DNA from: Hymenobacter oligotrophus
Lineage (GTDB): Bacteria > Bacteroidota > Bacteroidia > Cytophagales > Hymenobacteraceae
Reading direction: 5' to 3'
Assembly: GCF_003574965.1 (NCBI RefSeq)
Contig: NZ_CP032317.1
Location: 3,410,001 to 3,474,000 of the forward strand
Length of the DNA stretch: 64,000 nt
Shown: piece by piece, positions 1 through 7,699 of the stretch
Numbering within the stretch: the first letter of the stretch is position 1
Layout: each line of letters begins with the position of its first letter
Translations under genes and position numbers: made by a program
Notes under the pieces: generated by a model
Database searches by the model: none
Told to the model about the DNA's origin: nothing
What the model saw: the letters and a program-made list of their open reading frames with translations, nothing else

Positions 1-1936
1 CGGCTAGCACGCTCAGTACCTCTTCGCCGGTGGCGTACTGGCCGGTTTTGGTTTTCTTGGGCTTGCCGCCGATCTGCAGCTTATCAAACAACACCTCGCC
101 CAGCTGCTTGGGCGAGCCAATGTTGAACGGCTCGCCGGCCACCTTAAAAATTTGGTCTTCTACCTCCTGAATGTAGCCTTGCAGTTGGCCCGAGTAGTCG
201 GCCAGGGCCGAGGCATCGATGCGCACGCCCTCGTACTCCACGTTGGCCAGTACGCGCACCAGCGGGTTTTCCACGTCGGTGAGCAAAGGCAATAGGCCTT
301 GCTCGCGCAGCTTGGGCTCGAACACGTGCTTGAGTTGCAGCGTCACGTCGGCATCTTCGCAGGCATAGTCTTTTACCTCGGCCGGCGGTACATCGGCCAT
401 GGTTTTCTGGTTTTTGCCCTTCGGGCCGATGAGCTCCAGAATGCTAATAGGCGTGTAGTGCAGGTAGGTTTCGGCCAGCACATCCATGCCGTGGCGCATA
501 TCGGGCTCGAGCAGGTAGTGGGCCAGCATGGTATCGAACAAGGGCCCGCGCACCGTCACCTGGTAGTGCTTCAGAATCAGCAAGTCGTACTTGATGTTCT
601 GGCCCACCTTGGTGATGTGCTCGGCGTCGAAAAACGGCCGGAACTCATCCACGATTTGCTGCGCGGCGTCCAGGTCGTCGGCGGGCACGGGCACGTAGTA
701 AGCCTCGCCCTGGCGCCAGCAAAACGACATGCCCACCATGCGCGCCGTCATGGTGTCGAGGCCGGTGGTTTCGGTGTCGAAGCTGACTTCCTTTTGCTTC
801 AGCAGAAACTGCAGCAGGCTGCGGCGGGCCCCGGGCGTATCCACGAGGTGGTAGGAGTGGGCCACGTCGTCGAGGGTGCGGCGGGCCCCTAGGTGCGCAG
901 GTTCGTCGAGGTCGATTTCGTCACTGTCGGCGCCTTCGGCCACGCGCTTCAGTAGCTCGGCGTCGGGCGCGTCGAACAGGCCGGGCGCGGCAGTAACCTT
1001 GGGTCGGCGGGCGCCGCGCGTGCCGCCGGTGGTTACGCCCCCGCCCGCGCCGGCGTTGCCCAAAATGCGCGCCGCCAATTGCCGGAACTCCAGCTCATCA
1101 AACAACGACGACAGCGCCTGCTCGTTGGGGCGCTCCACCACCAGCTCCTCGGCGCTGAACTCGATGGGCACGGAGGTATGAATGGTGGCCAACTCCTTCG
1201 ACATGAGGCCCTGCTGCGCGTAAGTTTCCACGTTTTCGCGCTGCTTGCCCTTCAGCTTATCGGAGTTGGCAATCAGGTTCTCGACCGAGCCGAACTGCTG
1301 AATCAGGGATTTGGCAGTTTTCTCGCCGATGCCCGGAATGCCGGGGATGTTGTCGACGGCGTCGCCCTGCAGACCTAGGATATCGATAACCTGCTCCACG
1401 CGCTCCACGCCGAATTTCTCCTTTACCCGCTCCACGTCGAGCACCTCGGCGGCGTTGCCCATAAACGCCGGGCGATACTGCTTGATGCGCTCCGTCACGA
1501 GCTGGCAGTAGTCCTTATCGGGCGTCATCATGAACACCTCGAAGCCTTCCTTTTCGGCTTTGCAGGCCAGGGTGCCAATCACGTCGTCGGCCTCGTAGCC
1601 ATCCATAATCAGGATGGGAATGCGGAAGGCCTGAATGATTTGCTTGATGTACGGAATGGCCACGCCAATATCCTCGGGCATGGCCTGGCGGTGGGCTTTG
1701 TAGTCGGCAAACGACTCGTGGCGAAAGGTTTTCTTGGCCGCGTCGAAGGCTACGCCGATGTGCGTGGGCTTTTCCTTCTGCAGCACCTCCACCAAGGTGT
1801 TGGTAAAGCCCAAAATGGCGCCGGTATTCAGGCCTTTGGAGTTGATGCGCGGGTTTTTGCTGAACGCGAAGTGTGAGCGGTAAATCAGCGCAAAGGCATC
1901 GAGCAGGAAGAGTTTCTTGGGAGCGGCGTCGGTCAT
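1..1936 (-). CDS. polA: DNA polymerase I, 3'-truncated by the window edge
   Basis: Repair and Okazaki-fragment processing polymerase. The first 645 codons are visible. The N-terminal 5'-3' exonuclease (roughly residues 8-290) shows LLDAFALIYR, DGYEADDVIG and MTPDKDYCQL, which carry the acidic metal ligands, followed by an H3TH region (GIPGIGEKTA). The 3'-5' proofreading domain has FDTETTG with D387 and E389, so proofreading looks intact, unlike in many bacterial PolA proteins. The visible part ends at the start of the polymerase domain (PKKTKTGQYATGEEVL); the palm with its catalytic aspartates lies outside the window. The ATG at 1936 gives the canonical N-terminus MTDAAPKKLFLLDAFA. It is divergent from the exonuclease at 2238. 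Confidence 0.96.
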   Translation of the reverse strand, partial: MTDAAPKKLFLLDAFALIYRSHFAFSKNPRINSKGLNTGAILGFTNTLVEVLQKEKPTHIGVAFDAAKKTFRHESFADYKAHRQAMPEDIGVAIPYIKQIIQAFRIPILIMDGYEADDVIGTLACKAEKEGFEVFMMTPDKDYCQLVTERIKQYRPAFMGNAAEVLDVERVKEKFGVERVEQVIDILGLQGDAVDNIPGIPGIGEKTAKSLIQQFGSVENLIANSDKLKGKQRENVETYAQQGLMSKELATIHTSVPIEFSAEELVVERPNEQALSSLFDELEFRQLAARILGNAGAGGGVTTGGTRGARRPKVTAAPGLFDAPDAELLKRVAEGADSDEIDLDEPAHLGARRTLDDVAHSYHLVDTPGARRSLLQFLLKQKEVSFDTETTGLDTMTARMVGMSFCWRQGEAYYVPVPADDLDAAQQIVDEFRPFFDAEHITKVGQNIKYDLLILKHYQVTVRGPLFDTMLAHYLLEPDMRHGMDVLAETYLHYTPISILELIGPKGKNQKTMADVPPAEVKDYACEDADVTLQLKHVFEPKLREQGLLPLLTDVENPLVRVLANVEYEGVRIDASALADYSGQLQGYIQEVEDQIFKVAGEPFNIGSPKQLGEVLFDKLQIGGKPKKTKTGQYATGEEVLSVLA

Positions 1937-2237
1937 GGTGCGAAACTAAGCAAGAAGCAAGCGGCACAACAGGCAAAGCAGCGACTACTTTGGCGTAGCT
2001 TGCGGAGCCGGTTTGGCTTGGCAAATAAGCATTAGAACAGGTGTACGTGCTTTGCGGCCCTAGGTGTGTGTAGGACAGGGGCCGAAACACCAGGGGCAAA
2101 GCATAACAAACGGCCAGCCTAATTAGTAAACGCATTTACCTACACGCCGAACCGAAGTTGTGGTAAGCAGGTTTACTAACGACTGGTCATCGTTAAACAC
2201 CAACGCGCAAACAGGTAGCCACGTAAGCCAAAGCCCT
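1937..2237. other. Divergent intergenic region polA / exonuclease
   Basis: About 300 bases between two divergent starts. I see no convincing ORF: the frames that cross it are out-of-frame extensions of polA or of the exonuclease reading frame. It contains one CCTAGG hexamer near 2060 and AT-richer stretches near 2120-2145 and 2170-2200 where promoters could lie, but no box I can defend. Confidence 0.4.
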
Positions 2238-2870
2238 ATGCGCTACGTTTCTCTCGACCTCGAAACCACTGGCGGCGACCCGCAACGGCACCAGATATTG
2301 GAGCTGGCCGCAGTGATTGAAGACACCAAGCGCGTGCGCCCGCTGCCCGAGTTGCCCGCTTTCCGGCGGGTGGTGCGCCACCCCGAGTACGTGGGCACGG
2401 CCGGCGCGCTGGCCCTGAACGCGCGCCTCTTGGAGGAGTTGGCCCGCAAAGGCCCCAACGCCGAGCTATGCACGCCCGACGAGCTGGTGCCGCAGCTGCA
2501 AAGCTTCTTGCTCGAGCATGGCTTCAGGCCCGAGCCAAACGGCCGTGTGGTAATCACGCTGGCCGGCAAAAACATTGCTTCCTTCGATTTGCCTTTTTTG
2601 AAGCAATTGCCGGGCTGGGGCCAGTTGGTGCGCGCCGAGCCAGCCACCCTCGACCCGGCCGCTTTTTACCTGAACTGGCGCAAAGACACGCGGCTGCCCA
2701 CCATGAGCATTTGCAAGGCCCGCGCGAAGTTCGACGACCATACCGTGGCGCACGAAGCCGTGGCCGATGCCTTGGACGTGATTCGGCTGCTGCGGCCTTT
2801 CTACGAGCTGCCCGTGTACAAGCAAGTGGGCGAGGAGCCCGCCAAAGCATCCGACACGGCCGAAGAGTAG
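2238..2870 (+). CDS. DEDDh-family 3'-5' exonuclease domain protein
   Basis: A 210-residue single-domain RNase-T/DnaQ-like exonuclease. All DEDDh motifs are present: Exo I with D7 and E9 in SLDLETTGG, Exo II with D117 in NIASFDLPFL, and Exo III with H172 and D177 in HEAVADAL. It probably removes nucleotides from DNA or RNA 3' ends. The substrate cannot be read from the sequence; it could be a stand-alone proofreading factor or an oligoribonuclease-like enzyme. The ATG at 2238 puts the Exo I strand at residue 3, as is normal for the fold. The reading frame is open upstream to 2160, but that stretch has no homology-like features. Confidence 0.85.
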   Translation: MRYVSLDLETTGGDPQRHQILELAAVIEDTKRVRPLPELPAFRRVVRHPEYVGTAGALALNARLLEELARKGPNAELCTPDELVPQLQSFLLEHGFRPEPNGRVVITLAGKNIASFDLPFLKQLPGWGQLVRAEPATLDPAAFYLNWRKDTRLPTMSICKARAKFDDHTVAHEAVADALDVIRLLRPFYELPVYKQVGEEPAKASDTAEE

Positions 2871-2917
2871 CCCTAGGTGCCAACCCGCTAAGCCCAAGCA
2901 AGCAGCTACCTTGCGGC

Positions 2918-3559
2918 ATGAATACCCGTGTTTTTCTGGGCGCTTTGATGTGGGCAGCCCTAGGTGCTTTGCCGACCGTGGCCCAACAGCAGCCCGCTGC
3001 TAGCGGTAAGCTCACGGCTGCCGCGCACGCGCAAGCTGTGGCAGCGCATCAGCAAGAGCTTAATGCCGAGTACCGCGACTCCACCCGCTCGCCGTTGCCG
3101 GCGGCGCAGCGGCGCGCGTTTTCGGGGCTGCCTTTTTACCCCATCGAGTACGGCTACTGCGTGCAGGCCCGGCTGGTGCGCGACTCTACCTCGGCGCCTT
3201 TTGCCATGCCCACCAGCACCATGCGCCGGCCCTTGTACCGCAAGTTTGGCGAGCTGCACTTTACGCTGCGGGGCAAAGCCATGCGCCTGAACGTGTACCA
3301 AAGCCTCGACCTGCTCAAGCAGCCCGGCTACGAGGATTACTTGTTCGTGCCCTTTACCGACCTCACCAACGGCCACGGTTCGTACGGCGGTGGCCGCTAC
3401 CTCGATGTGCGCATTCCCAAGGGCAACAGCGTGTGGCTCGATTTCAACCGGGCCTACAATCCGTATTGCGCCTACAGCCCCAATTACTCGTGTCCCGTGC
3501 CGCCGCGCGAAAACCACCTGCCCGTGGCCGTAAAAGCGGGCGTGCAGAGCGACCATTAA
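2918..3559 (+). CDS. DUF1684 family secreted protein
   Basis: A 213-residue protein with a Sec signal peptide (hydrophobic residues 5-22, cut likely after the Ala in PTVAQ). The body matches the DUF1684 pattern: a strand-rich region with LYRKFGELHFTLRG, then YEDYLFVPFTDLTNG and a GGGRYLDVRIP-type segment, ending in NPYCAYSPNYSCPVPPREN. In other members the Tyr/Asn-Pro/Cys segment and the acidic FxDLT are the conserved core. The biochemical role of the family is unknown to me. The start follows 4 bases after TACCTTG, a degenerate -7-like box, so the mRNA may be nearly leaderless. A strong bidirectional terminator follows. Confidence 0.75.
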   Translation: MNTRVFLGALMWAALGALPTVAQQQPAASGKLTAAAHAQAVAAHQQELNAEYRDSTRSPLPAAQRRAFSGLPFYPIEYGYCVQARLVRDSTSAPFAMPTSTMRRPLYRKFGELHFTLRGKAMRLNVYQSLDLLKQPGYEDYLFVPFTDLTNGHGSYGGGRYLDVRIPKGNSVWLDFNRAYNPYCAYSPNYSCPVPPRENHLPVAVKAGVQSDH

Positions 3560-3600
3560 ACTTCGCATCAGGCCCTGGGTGCCGAAAGGCTTGGGCGCAA

Positions 3601-3636
3601 AAAAGAGCCCGGCAGCGCGTGCTGCCGGGCTCTTTT
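3601..3636. terminator. Bidirectional intrinsic terminator
   Basis: Perfect 16-bp stem AAAAGAGCCCGGCAGC with a 4-base GCGT loop and the mirror arm ending in TTTT. The A-run on one side and the T-run on the other let it serve both the plus-strand DUF1684 gene and the convergent minus-strand TPM operon. Confidence 0.9.
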
Positions 3637-3667
3637 CCTGTACGGTAAGCATATACCGCGAGAAGCG

Positions 3668-4483
3668 TTACCAGTCGCCGGAGGCACCGCCGCCGCCCGA
3701 GGAGCCGCCGCCAAAGCCGCCGAAACCGCCGCCCCCGCCGCCGCCAAAACCACCGCCGCCGAAGCCGCCGCCAAACCCGCCTCCGCCGCCGATGATGACG
3801 GGCGGAAAAAAGCCGCCGCCCCAACCGCGACTGCGCCGATAACCGCCTCCGCCGCCCCCGCCGCCGCGGCTGCGCAGCAGAAAGAGCAGCACCATCACGC
3901 CGATAATCACCCAAAACAGCCAGCCCGAACCGCTGCTGTCGGAGTAGTCGGCGGTGGGGCGGGGCTCGGCTTGGTATTCGCCGCCGGCCAGGGCAATCAG
4001 GCGGTCCACGGCGCCGTCGAGGCCGTCGTAATAGCGCTCGGCTTTAAAAGCGGGCACAATCACGTTGCTGATGATGCGCTTGGCCAGGGCGTCGGGCACG
4101 GCCCCTTCGAGGCCGTAGCCCGTCCGGATGGTAACTTTGCGCTCCTGCTGCGCTACCAGAATCAGCAGGCCGTTGTTTTTCTGTGCCTGCCCAATGCCCC
4201 AGCTTTCAAACAGCTTTTGGCCGTAATCAGCTATTTCGGCACCCTCCAGGCTGGGTACCGTTACAATGGCAAACTGCGAGGAAGTGGTATCGTTGTAGTT
4301 GAGCAGCTTTTGCTCCAAGGCTTGCTCCTCGGCGGGCGAGAGCAGGCCGGCCAAGTCGTTTACAAGCCGGGGCGGCGTGGGCCGAGTGGGAATATTTTGC
4401 CCCAGGGCCGCCGTGGCCAGCAACAGGCAAAGCAGCAACCCGTAGGTGCGCAGCCAAGCCTTAGAAAGCACATGGATGGTCAT
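3668..4483 (-). CDS. TPM domain protein with Gly-rich tail (YgcG-like)
   Basis: A 271-residue envelope protein. A signal peptide (about residues 10-28, ending ATAALGQ) is followed by a TPM domain, roughly residues 40-165 (VNDLAGLLSPAEEQALEQ, QKNNGLLILVA, RTGYGLEGAVPDALAKRI), one membrane helix near 187-205 (GWLFWVIIGVMVLLFLL), then a tail of almost pure Gly with scattered Phe, Ser and Arg ending SGGGGASGDW. Related TPM proteins (Psb32/YgcG) sit in membranes with the domain outside. Its start overlaps the stop of the upstream TPM gene by four bases (ATGA), so translation is probably coupled. With LemA it forms the recurrent lemA-TPM operon. The molecular function is unproven; a phosphatase activity is known only for plant TPM homologues. 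Confidence 0.88.
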   Translation of the reverse strand: MTIHVLSKAWLRTYGLLLCLLLATAALGQNIPTRPTPPRLVNDLAGLLSPAEEQALEQKLLNYNDTTSSQFAIVTVPSLEGAEIADYGQKLFESWGIGQAQKNNGLLILVAQQERKVTIRTGYGLEGAVPDALAKRIISNVIVPAFKAERYYDGLDGAVDRLIALAGGEYQAEPRPTADYSDSSGSGWLFWVIIGVMVLLFLLRSRGGGGGGGGYRRSRGWGGGFFPPVIIGGGGGFGGGFGGGGFGGGGGGGFGGFGGGSSGGGGASGDW

Positions 4484-4938
4484 GAGCGCGGAGGTTTCGG
4501 AGGGCCGCCGAACGAAATGGAGTTGTCCAGCTCGTTTTGATCGGTGGCCGCGTTGTGCGGAAAGTAATGGCGCAGTTGCTCGCCGGCCAGCTGAATGCCT
4601 TGCTCGAGGCCTTGCACGTATTGCTGTCGCCGGAAATAGCTCAGCACCACTTCTTTTGTACGCTCCCAGAAGTCGTCGGGCACGGCCGCGTTGATGCCGG
4701 CGTCGCCGATAACGGCAAACTGCCGCGAGGCCCACGCCACGTAAAACAGCACGCCGTTGCGCTGGGCCGTGCGGTGCATGCCCAGCTGCCCAAATACCTG
4801 CGCGGCGCGGTCCATGGGCTCGGGCGTGGGGCATTCCTCTTCGAGGTGCACCCGAATTTCGCCCGACGTAGCCAGCTCGGCCTTGCGGATGGCCTCGACG
4901 AGCGCCGCCTCTTGTTGCGGCGTGATGGGAGAGTACAT
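4480..4938 (-). CDS. TPM domain protein, cytoplasmic-type short form
   Basis: A 152-residue protein that is essentially a lone TPM domain: SGEIRVHLEEECP near residue 24, NGVLFYVAWASRQFAVIGD in the middle, WERTKEVVLSYFRRQ and a C-terminal FGGPPKPPRS tail. It has no signal peptide or helix long enough to span a membrane, unlike its neighbour. The ATG at 4938 gives MYSPITPQQEAALVEAI; a longer reading frame reaches 5010, but that extension is made of the intergenic repeat and is not credible. It is the middle gene of lemA-TPM-TPM, with the downstream TPM gene starting inside its stop (ATGA). Confidence 0.85.
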   Translation of the reverse strand: MYSPITPQQEAALVEAIRKAELATSGEIRVHLEEECPTPEPMDRAAQVFGQLGMHRTAQRNGVLFYVAWASRQFAVIGDAGINAAVPDDFWERTKEVVLSYFRRQQYVQGLEQGIQLAGEQLRHYFPHNAATDQNELDNSISFGGPPKPPRS

Positions 4939-4944
4939 AGTGGG

Positions 4945-5028
4945 GTTGGTTGTCAGTTGGAAGTTGTCAGCTGTCGGGACGAAGCAGCCACAAGGACCAC
5001 CAACCGACAACTGACAACTGACAACTTG
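4945..5028. repeat. Palindromic tandem-word repeat (CAACTGACAA family)
   Basis: The gap between lemA and the TPM gene is filled by two arms in inverted orientation: GTTGGTTGTCAGTTGGAAG and onwards at 4945-4973, and CAACCGACAACTGACAACTG and onwards at 5001-5028. Each arm is itself a run of the word CAACTGACAA. The repeat starts 4 bases after the lemA stop codon and ends 6 bases before the TPM start, so the whole leader can fold. The same word recurs at 62922-63009 in the atp operon. Confidence 0.8.
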
Positions 5029-5031
5029 TAA

Positions 5032-5613
5032 TTACTCGAAGTTTACCGTCGGGGCTTTTTGCGCGGCAGCGTCGGCCTCGAAGTAGGGCTTGGCCTGGAA
5101 CCCGAACACGCCCGCGAACAGGTTGTTGGGGAAGGAGCGGATGTACGTGTTGTACTGGTTGGTAGCGTCGTTAAACTTCTGCCGCTCCACGTTGATGCGG
5201 TTTTCGGTGCCCTCAATCTGCGCCTGCAACTCCTGAAAGTTGGCGTTGGCTTTCAGATCGGGGTAGTTTTCGGCCACGGCCAGTAACCTACCTAGGCCCG
5301 CGCTCAGTTGCCCCTGGGCCTCCTGAAACTGCTTGAGGTTTTCGGGCGTGAGCTGATCGGCCCGCAGTTGTACACTGGTGGCTTTGGCGCGTGCCTCCAC
5401 CACTTGCGTGAGGGTTTGCTGCTCGAACTTGGCGGCGCCCTTCACGGTGTTCACCAGGTTCGGAATCAGGTCGGCGCGGCGCTGGTAGCTGTTTTGCACG
5501 TTGGCCCACTGGCCTTGCACTTTCTGATCGAGCTCGACCATGGTGTTGTAGCCGCACGACGACTGCGAAAGCAGCACCACCAAGCCAGCGAAGTAAAGAA
5601 GTAGGCGTTTCAT
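5032..5613 (-). CDS. lemA: LemA family lipoprotein
   Basis: A 193-residue LemA protein. It has a lipoprotein signal peptide with lipobox LSQSSC (Cys20), then the typical long helical bundle starting with YNTMVELDQKVQGQWANVQN, the family hallmark RRADLIPNLVNTVKG and a second conserved block YPDLKANANFQELQ. LemA proteins are anchored at the membrane with the helical domain outside the cytoplasm; their exact role is unknown. It is the first gene of an operon with two TPM-domain genes, a pairing seen in many bacteria. The ATG at 5613 is the only sensible start, because it places the positively charged MKR just before the hydrophobic stretch. Confidence 0.92.
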   Translation of the reverse strand: MKRLLLYFAGLVVLLSQSSCGYNTMVELDQKVQGQWANVQNSYQRRADLIPNLVNTVKGAAKFEQQTLTQVVEARAKATSVQLRADQLTPENLKQFQEAQGQLSAGLGRLLAVAENYPDLKANANFQELQAQIEGTENRINVERQKFNDATNQYNTYIRSFPNNLFAGVFGFQAKPYFEADAAAQKAPTVNFE

Positions 5614-5773
5614 TGTGAGTGTGTAGGAGAGAAGTGAGGTAATAGTTCAGTCGAACGAAGCAGCGCGGCCGCGGTTGTATGGCCGAGCTGGCGTTGCAAA
5701 GTACGTATTCATCGCAGAGCGGTTATATAGCGCCCGCAACAGCTCCGAATCCGTATTTTGCAACGCATGTTTT

Positions 5774-5927
5774 GAGATGAGCGGATGAAGGGGTGAGGAA
5801 ATGAGTGCATGAGCAGATGAGTAAATGACTGGCCACTGGCTAAGAACATCCACTCACCCACTCACCCACTCATCCACTCATCCACTCATCTACTCACCCA
5901 CTCATCCGCCTATCTGCTCATCCGTTC
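5774..5927. repeat. ACTCATCC tandem-word palindrome in the lemA / nucleotidyltransferase gap
   Basis: Within the 314-base divergent gap 5614-5927. The left half (5774-5828) is made of GATGAG-type words and the right half (5850-5927) of ACTCATCC/ACTCACCC words, so the halves are reverse complements at word level around a unique centre (TGGCCACTGGC). The right arm runs directly into the ATG at 5928 (...CGTTCATG). It is not a CRISPR: units are only about 8 bases, have no spacers and drift in sequence. The rest of the gap (5614-5773) shows nothing definite and must hold promoters for both flanking genes. Confidence 0.75.
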
Positions 5928-6941
5928 ATGAAAGCCATCATTCCTGTTGCGGGCATTGGGTCGCGCTTGCGGCCGCACACCCACACCCAGCCCAAGTCGC
6001 TGGTGCCGGTAGCGGGTACGCCCATCCTAGGCCACATTATCGACCGGCTGGTGGCCGTTGGCATCCAGGACTTTGTGTTTGTGGTGGGTTACCTAGGCGA
6101 AAAGGTGGAACGCTACGTGCGCCGCTGCTACCCGCAGCTGCGCGCCGAATTTGTGGTGCAGGAGCCGCGCGAGGGCATTGGGCACGCGCTGTGGCTGGCG
6201 CGCGAAAGCTTCCGGCACGAGCAAGAGCCCATCCTGATTCAGCTGGGGGACACCATCGTGGACGTAGACCTGCAGAAAATCATCGAGGGCCCCGGCACGG
6301 TGCTGGCCGTGAAGGAAGTGAAAACGCCTTCCTCGTTTGGGGTAGTTGAAATCGGCGTGAACGGCCGCGTAACCAAAGCCGTTGAAAAGCCGCGTATCCC
6401 CAAATCCAACTTTGCGCTGGTGGGGCTGTACCGCATCGAAAACCCGGCGTGGCTGGCCTCGGCGCTGGAGCGCATCATCGAGGACGAACGCCGCACCCAC
6501 AACGAGTTTTACCTCACCGATGCGCTCATGCTCATGATTGAGCAAGGCGCCGAAATGACCACTTGGAGCGTAGAAAGCTGGTTTGACTGCGGCCGCAAGG
6601 ACACCTTGCTCGAGGCCAACGCCCGGCTGCTCAACCGCCCCGCGTTTCTGCAGGCCTCGGAGGAGCACAATTTCCCGAACACGGTAATAATCCCGCCCGT
6701 GAGCATTGCCCGCGACTGCCACATCAGCAACAGCATCATCGGGCCGAACGTGGCTATTGGCGAGCGGACGATTATTCAGGACACCATTTTGCGCAACAGC
6801 ATTATTGGGGCGTACAGCGAGCTGCGCACCGCCGTAATGCACAATTGCATTGTGGGCTCCGATGCCTCGTTCAGGGGGCTAAACCACAGCCTGAACATCG
6901 GCGACAACACCGAAATCGACTACACCGCCACGGCCGACTAA
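5928..6941 (+). CDS. Sugar-1-phosphate nucleotidyltransferase with left-handed beta-helix tail
   Basis: A 337-residue enzyme. The N-terminal NTP-transferase domain opens with the nucleotide-binding loop GIGSRLRPHT and continues to PKSLVPVAGTPI (Lys23). LIQLGDTIVD holds the metal-binding Asp, and VVEIGVNG and DCGRKDTLLEAN lie in the sugar-binding half. From about residue 250 hexapeptide repeats (NSIIGPNVAIGERTII, ILRNSIIGAYSEL) form a beta-helix. The layout resembles glucose-1-phosphate thymidylyl/uridylyl transferases and archaeal-type bifunctional GlcNAc-1-P enzymes; substrate is not decidable here. The likely product is an NDP-sugar for surface glycans. It is monocistronic, with the start at the very end of a palindromic repeat. 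Confidence 0.9.
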   Translation: MKAIIPVAGIGSRLRPHTHTQPKSLVPVAGTPILGHIIDRLVAVGIQDFVFVVGYLGEKVERYVRRCYPQLRAEFVVQEPREGIGHALWLARESFRHEQEPILIQLGDTIVDVDLQKIIEGPGTVLAVKEVKTPSSFGVVEIGVNGRVTKAVEKPRIPKSNFALVGLYRIENPAWLASALERIIEDERRTHNEFYLTDALMLMIEQGAEMTTWSVESWFDCGRKDTLLEANARLLNRPAFLQASEEHNFPNTVIIPPVSIARDCHISNSIIGPNVAIGERTIIQDTILRNSIIGAYSELRTAVMHNCIVGSDASFRGLNHSLNIGDNTEIDYTATAD

Positions 6942-6955
6942 GCCGGGTAGTTGCC

Positions 6956-7420
6956 CTAGGTTAGGCTGGGGTTGGTTTCCAGGGCTTCGTCCCACTCTTG
7001 CTGCAGGTCGTTGGCGGCGGCGGCCGAGCCGGTAAGCCACTCCAGCGCCGTGTGCGAATCGGCAAAAAACTGCACCGAGCGGCCCACCAGGCGTTTGCTG
7101 ATAGGTAACAGTTCTTCTACCACCATCAGGTTGTAGGCGTCATCGGCTACAATGGCAATGCGGCGCACTTTGGTATCGGCCAACGCCGGCAGCCACGTGC
7201 CCTCAATCCACATTTGGTCTTCCACGTTCAGCGGAGCGGCGCTCAGCTCAATCAGCCACGAGGAGGCTTCGTGGTTGACGGCCAGATCGAGCAGTGATTC
7301 GTGTACGCTCTGAAAAAGGCTTAAGCCCGCAAAACGCTCTACCCCGTTCCAGCGGTGGCGCAACAAGCCAATGGACCAATCGTGTTGCACGCACACAAAA
7401 TCACTAACGGTATACATCAT
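6956..7420 (-). CDS. Small unknown protein, STAS-like, paralogue of the 35470 gene
   Basis: A 154-residue acidic soluble protein with alternating strands and helices (SSWLIELSAAP, VRRIAIVADDAYN, VQFFADSHTALEWL). Order and length suggest a SpoIIAA/STAS-like fold, but that is inference. It clearly shares a pattern with the 153-residue protein at 35470: HRW near the N-terminus, EDQ-x-WI in the middle, a YN followed by an E-x-I/L-L helix, and VQFF-x-D-x(3-4)-A-x(2-3)-WL at the end. No catalytic residues stand out. Two tandem ATGs (7420 and 7417) are possible starts. It is convergent with the nucleotidyltransferase and divergent from the motor locus. Confidence 0.7.
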   Translation of the reverse strand: MMYTVSDFVCVQHDWSIGLLRHRWNGVERFAGLSLFQSVHESLLDLAVNHEASSWLIELSAAPLNVEDQMWIEGTWLPALADTKVRRIAIVADDAYNLMVVEELLPISKRLVGRSVQFFADSHTALEWLTGSAAAANDLQQEWDEALETNPSLT

Positions 7421-7593
7421 ATCGGTGGCGGGGCGGGTATTCGGCTAAGGCAACTGAGGGATGTTGTACGCAAGTAGCCTCCCCGAGGTATTGTTTAATA
7501 GAAGGTGTTTTTATAACATTTTGGAGCCATGGCAAGCGCCCTAGGTGCCCGCAGGCACCGCCGACGGGCAAAAAGGACGGATGGGTGCCGCCG

Positions 7594-7611
7594 CGGATAA
7601 AATTTTATCCG
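7594..7611. promoter_or_regulatory. 18-bp perfect palindrome upstream of the motor locus
   Basis: CGGATAAAATTTTATCCG is a perfect palindrome with an AT-only centre, standing about 90 bases before the first gene of the 7.7-19.8 kb locus in an otherwise GC-rich gap (7421-7699). It has no T-tract and lies ahead of the gene, so an operator for a dimeric regulator is more likely than a terminator. A weak -33/-7-like pair (TTG at 7491, then ATTTTG ending at 7523) lies further upstream. Confidence 0.4.
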
Positions 7612-7699
7612 GCTGCCAACGTTCCGCTGCACAACCTCCGGAGCCTTGTAGCAGTACGTGGCTTTGCACTACCACTCAGAGGTGCGTATGTTCGGGCCG

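Noticed and set aside
1515-2135. Minus-strand 206-codon frame crossing the polA start
   Set aside because: Out-of-frame with polA for most of its length and without any domain; the true polA frame is unmistakable.
5774-5927. Tandem repeats considered as a CRISPR array
   Set aside because: Units of about 8 bases with no spacers, and the halves are inverted to each other; no cas genes near.
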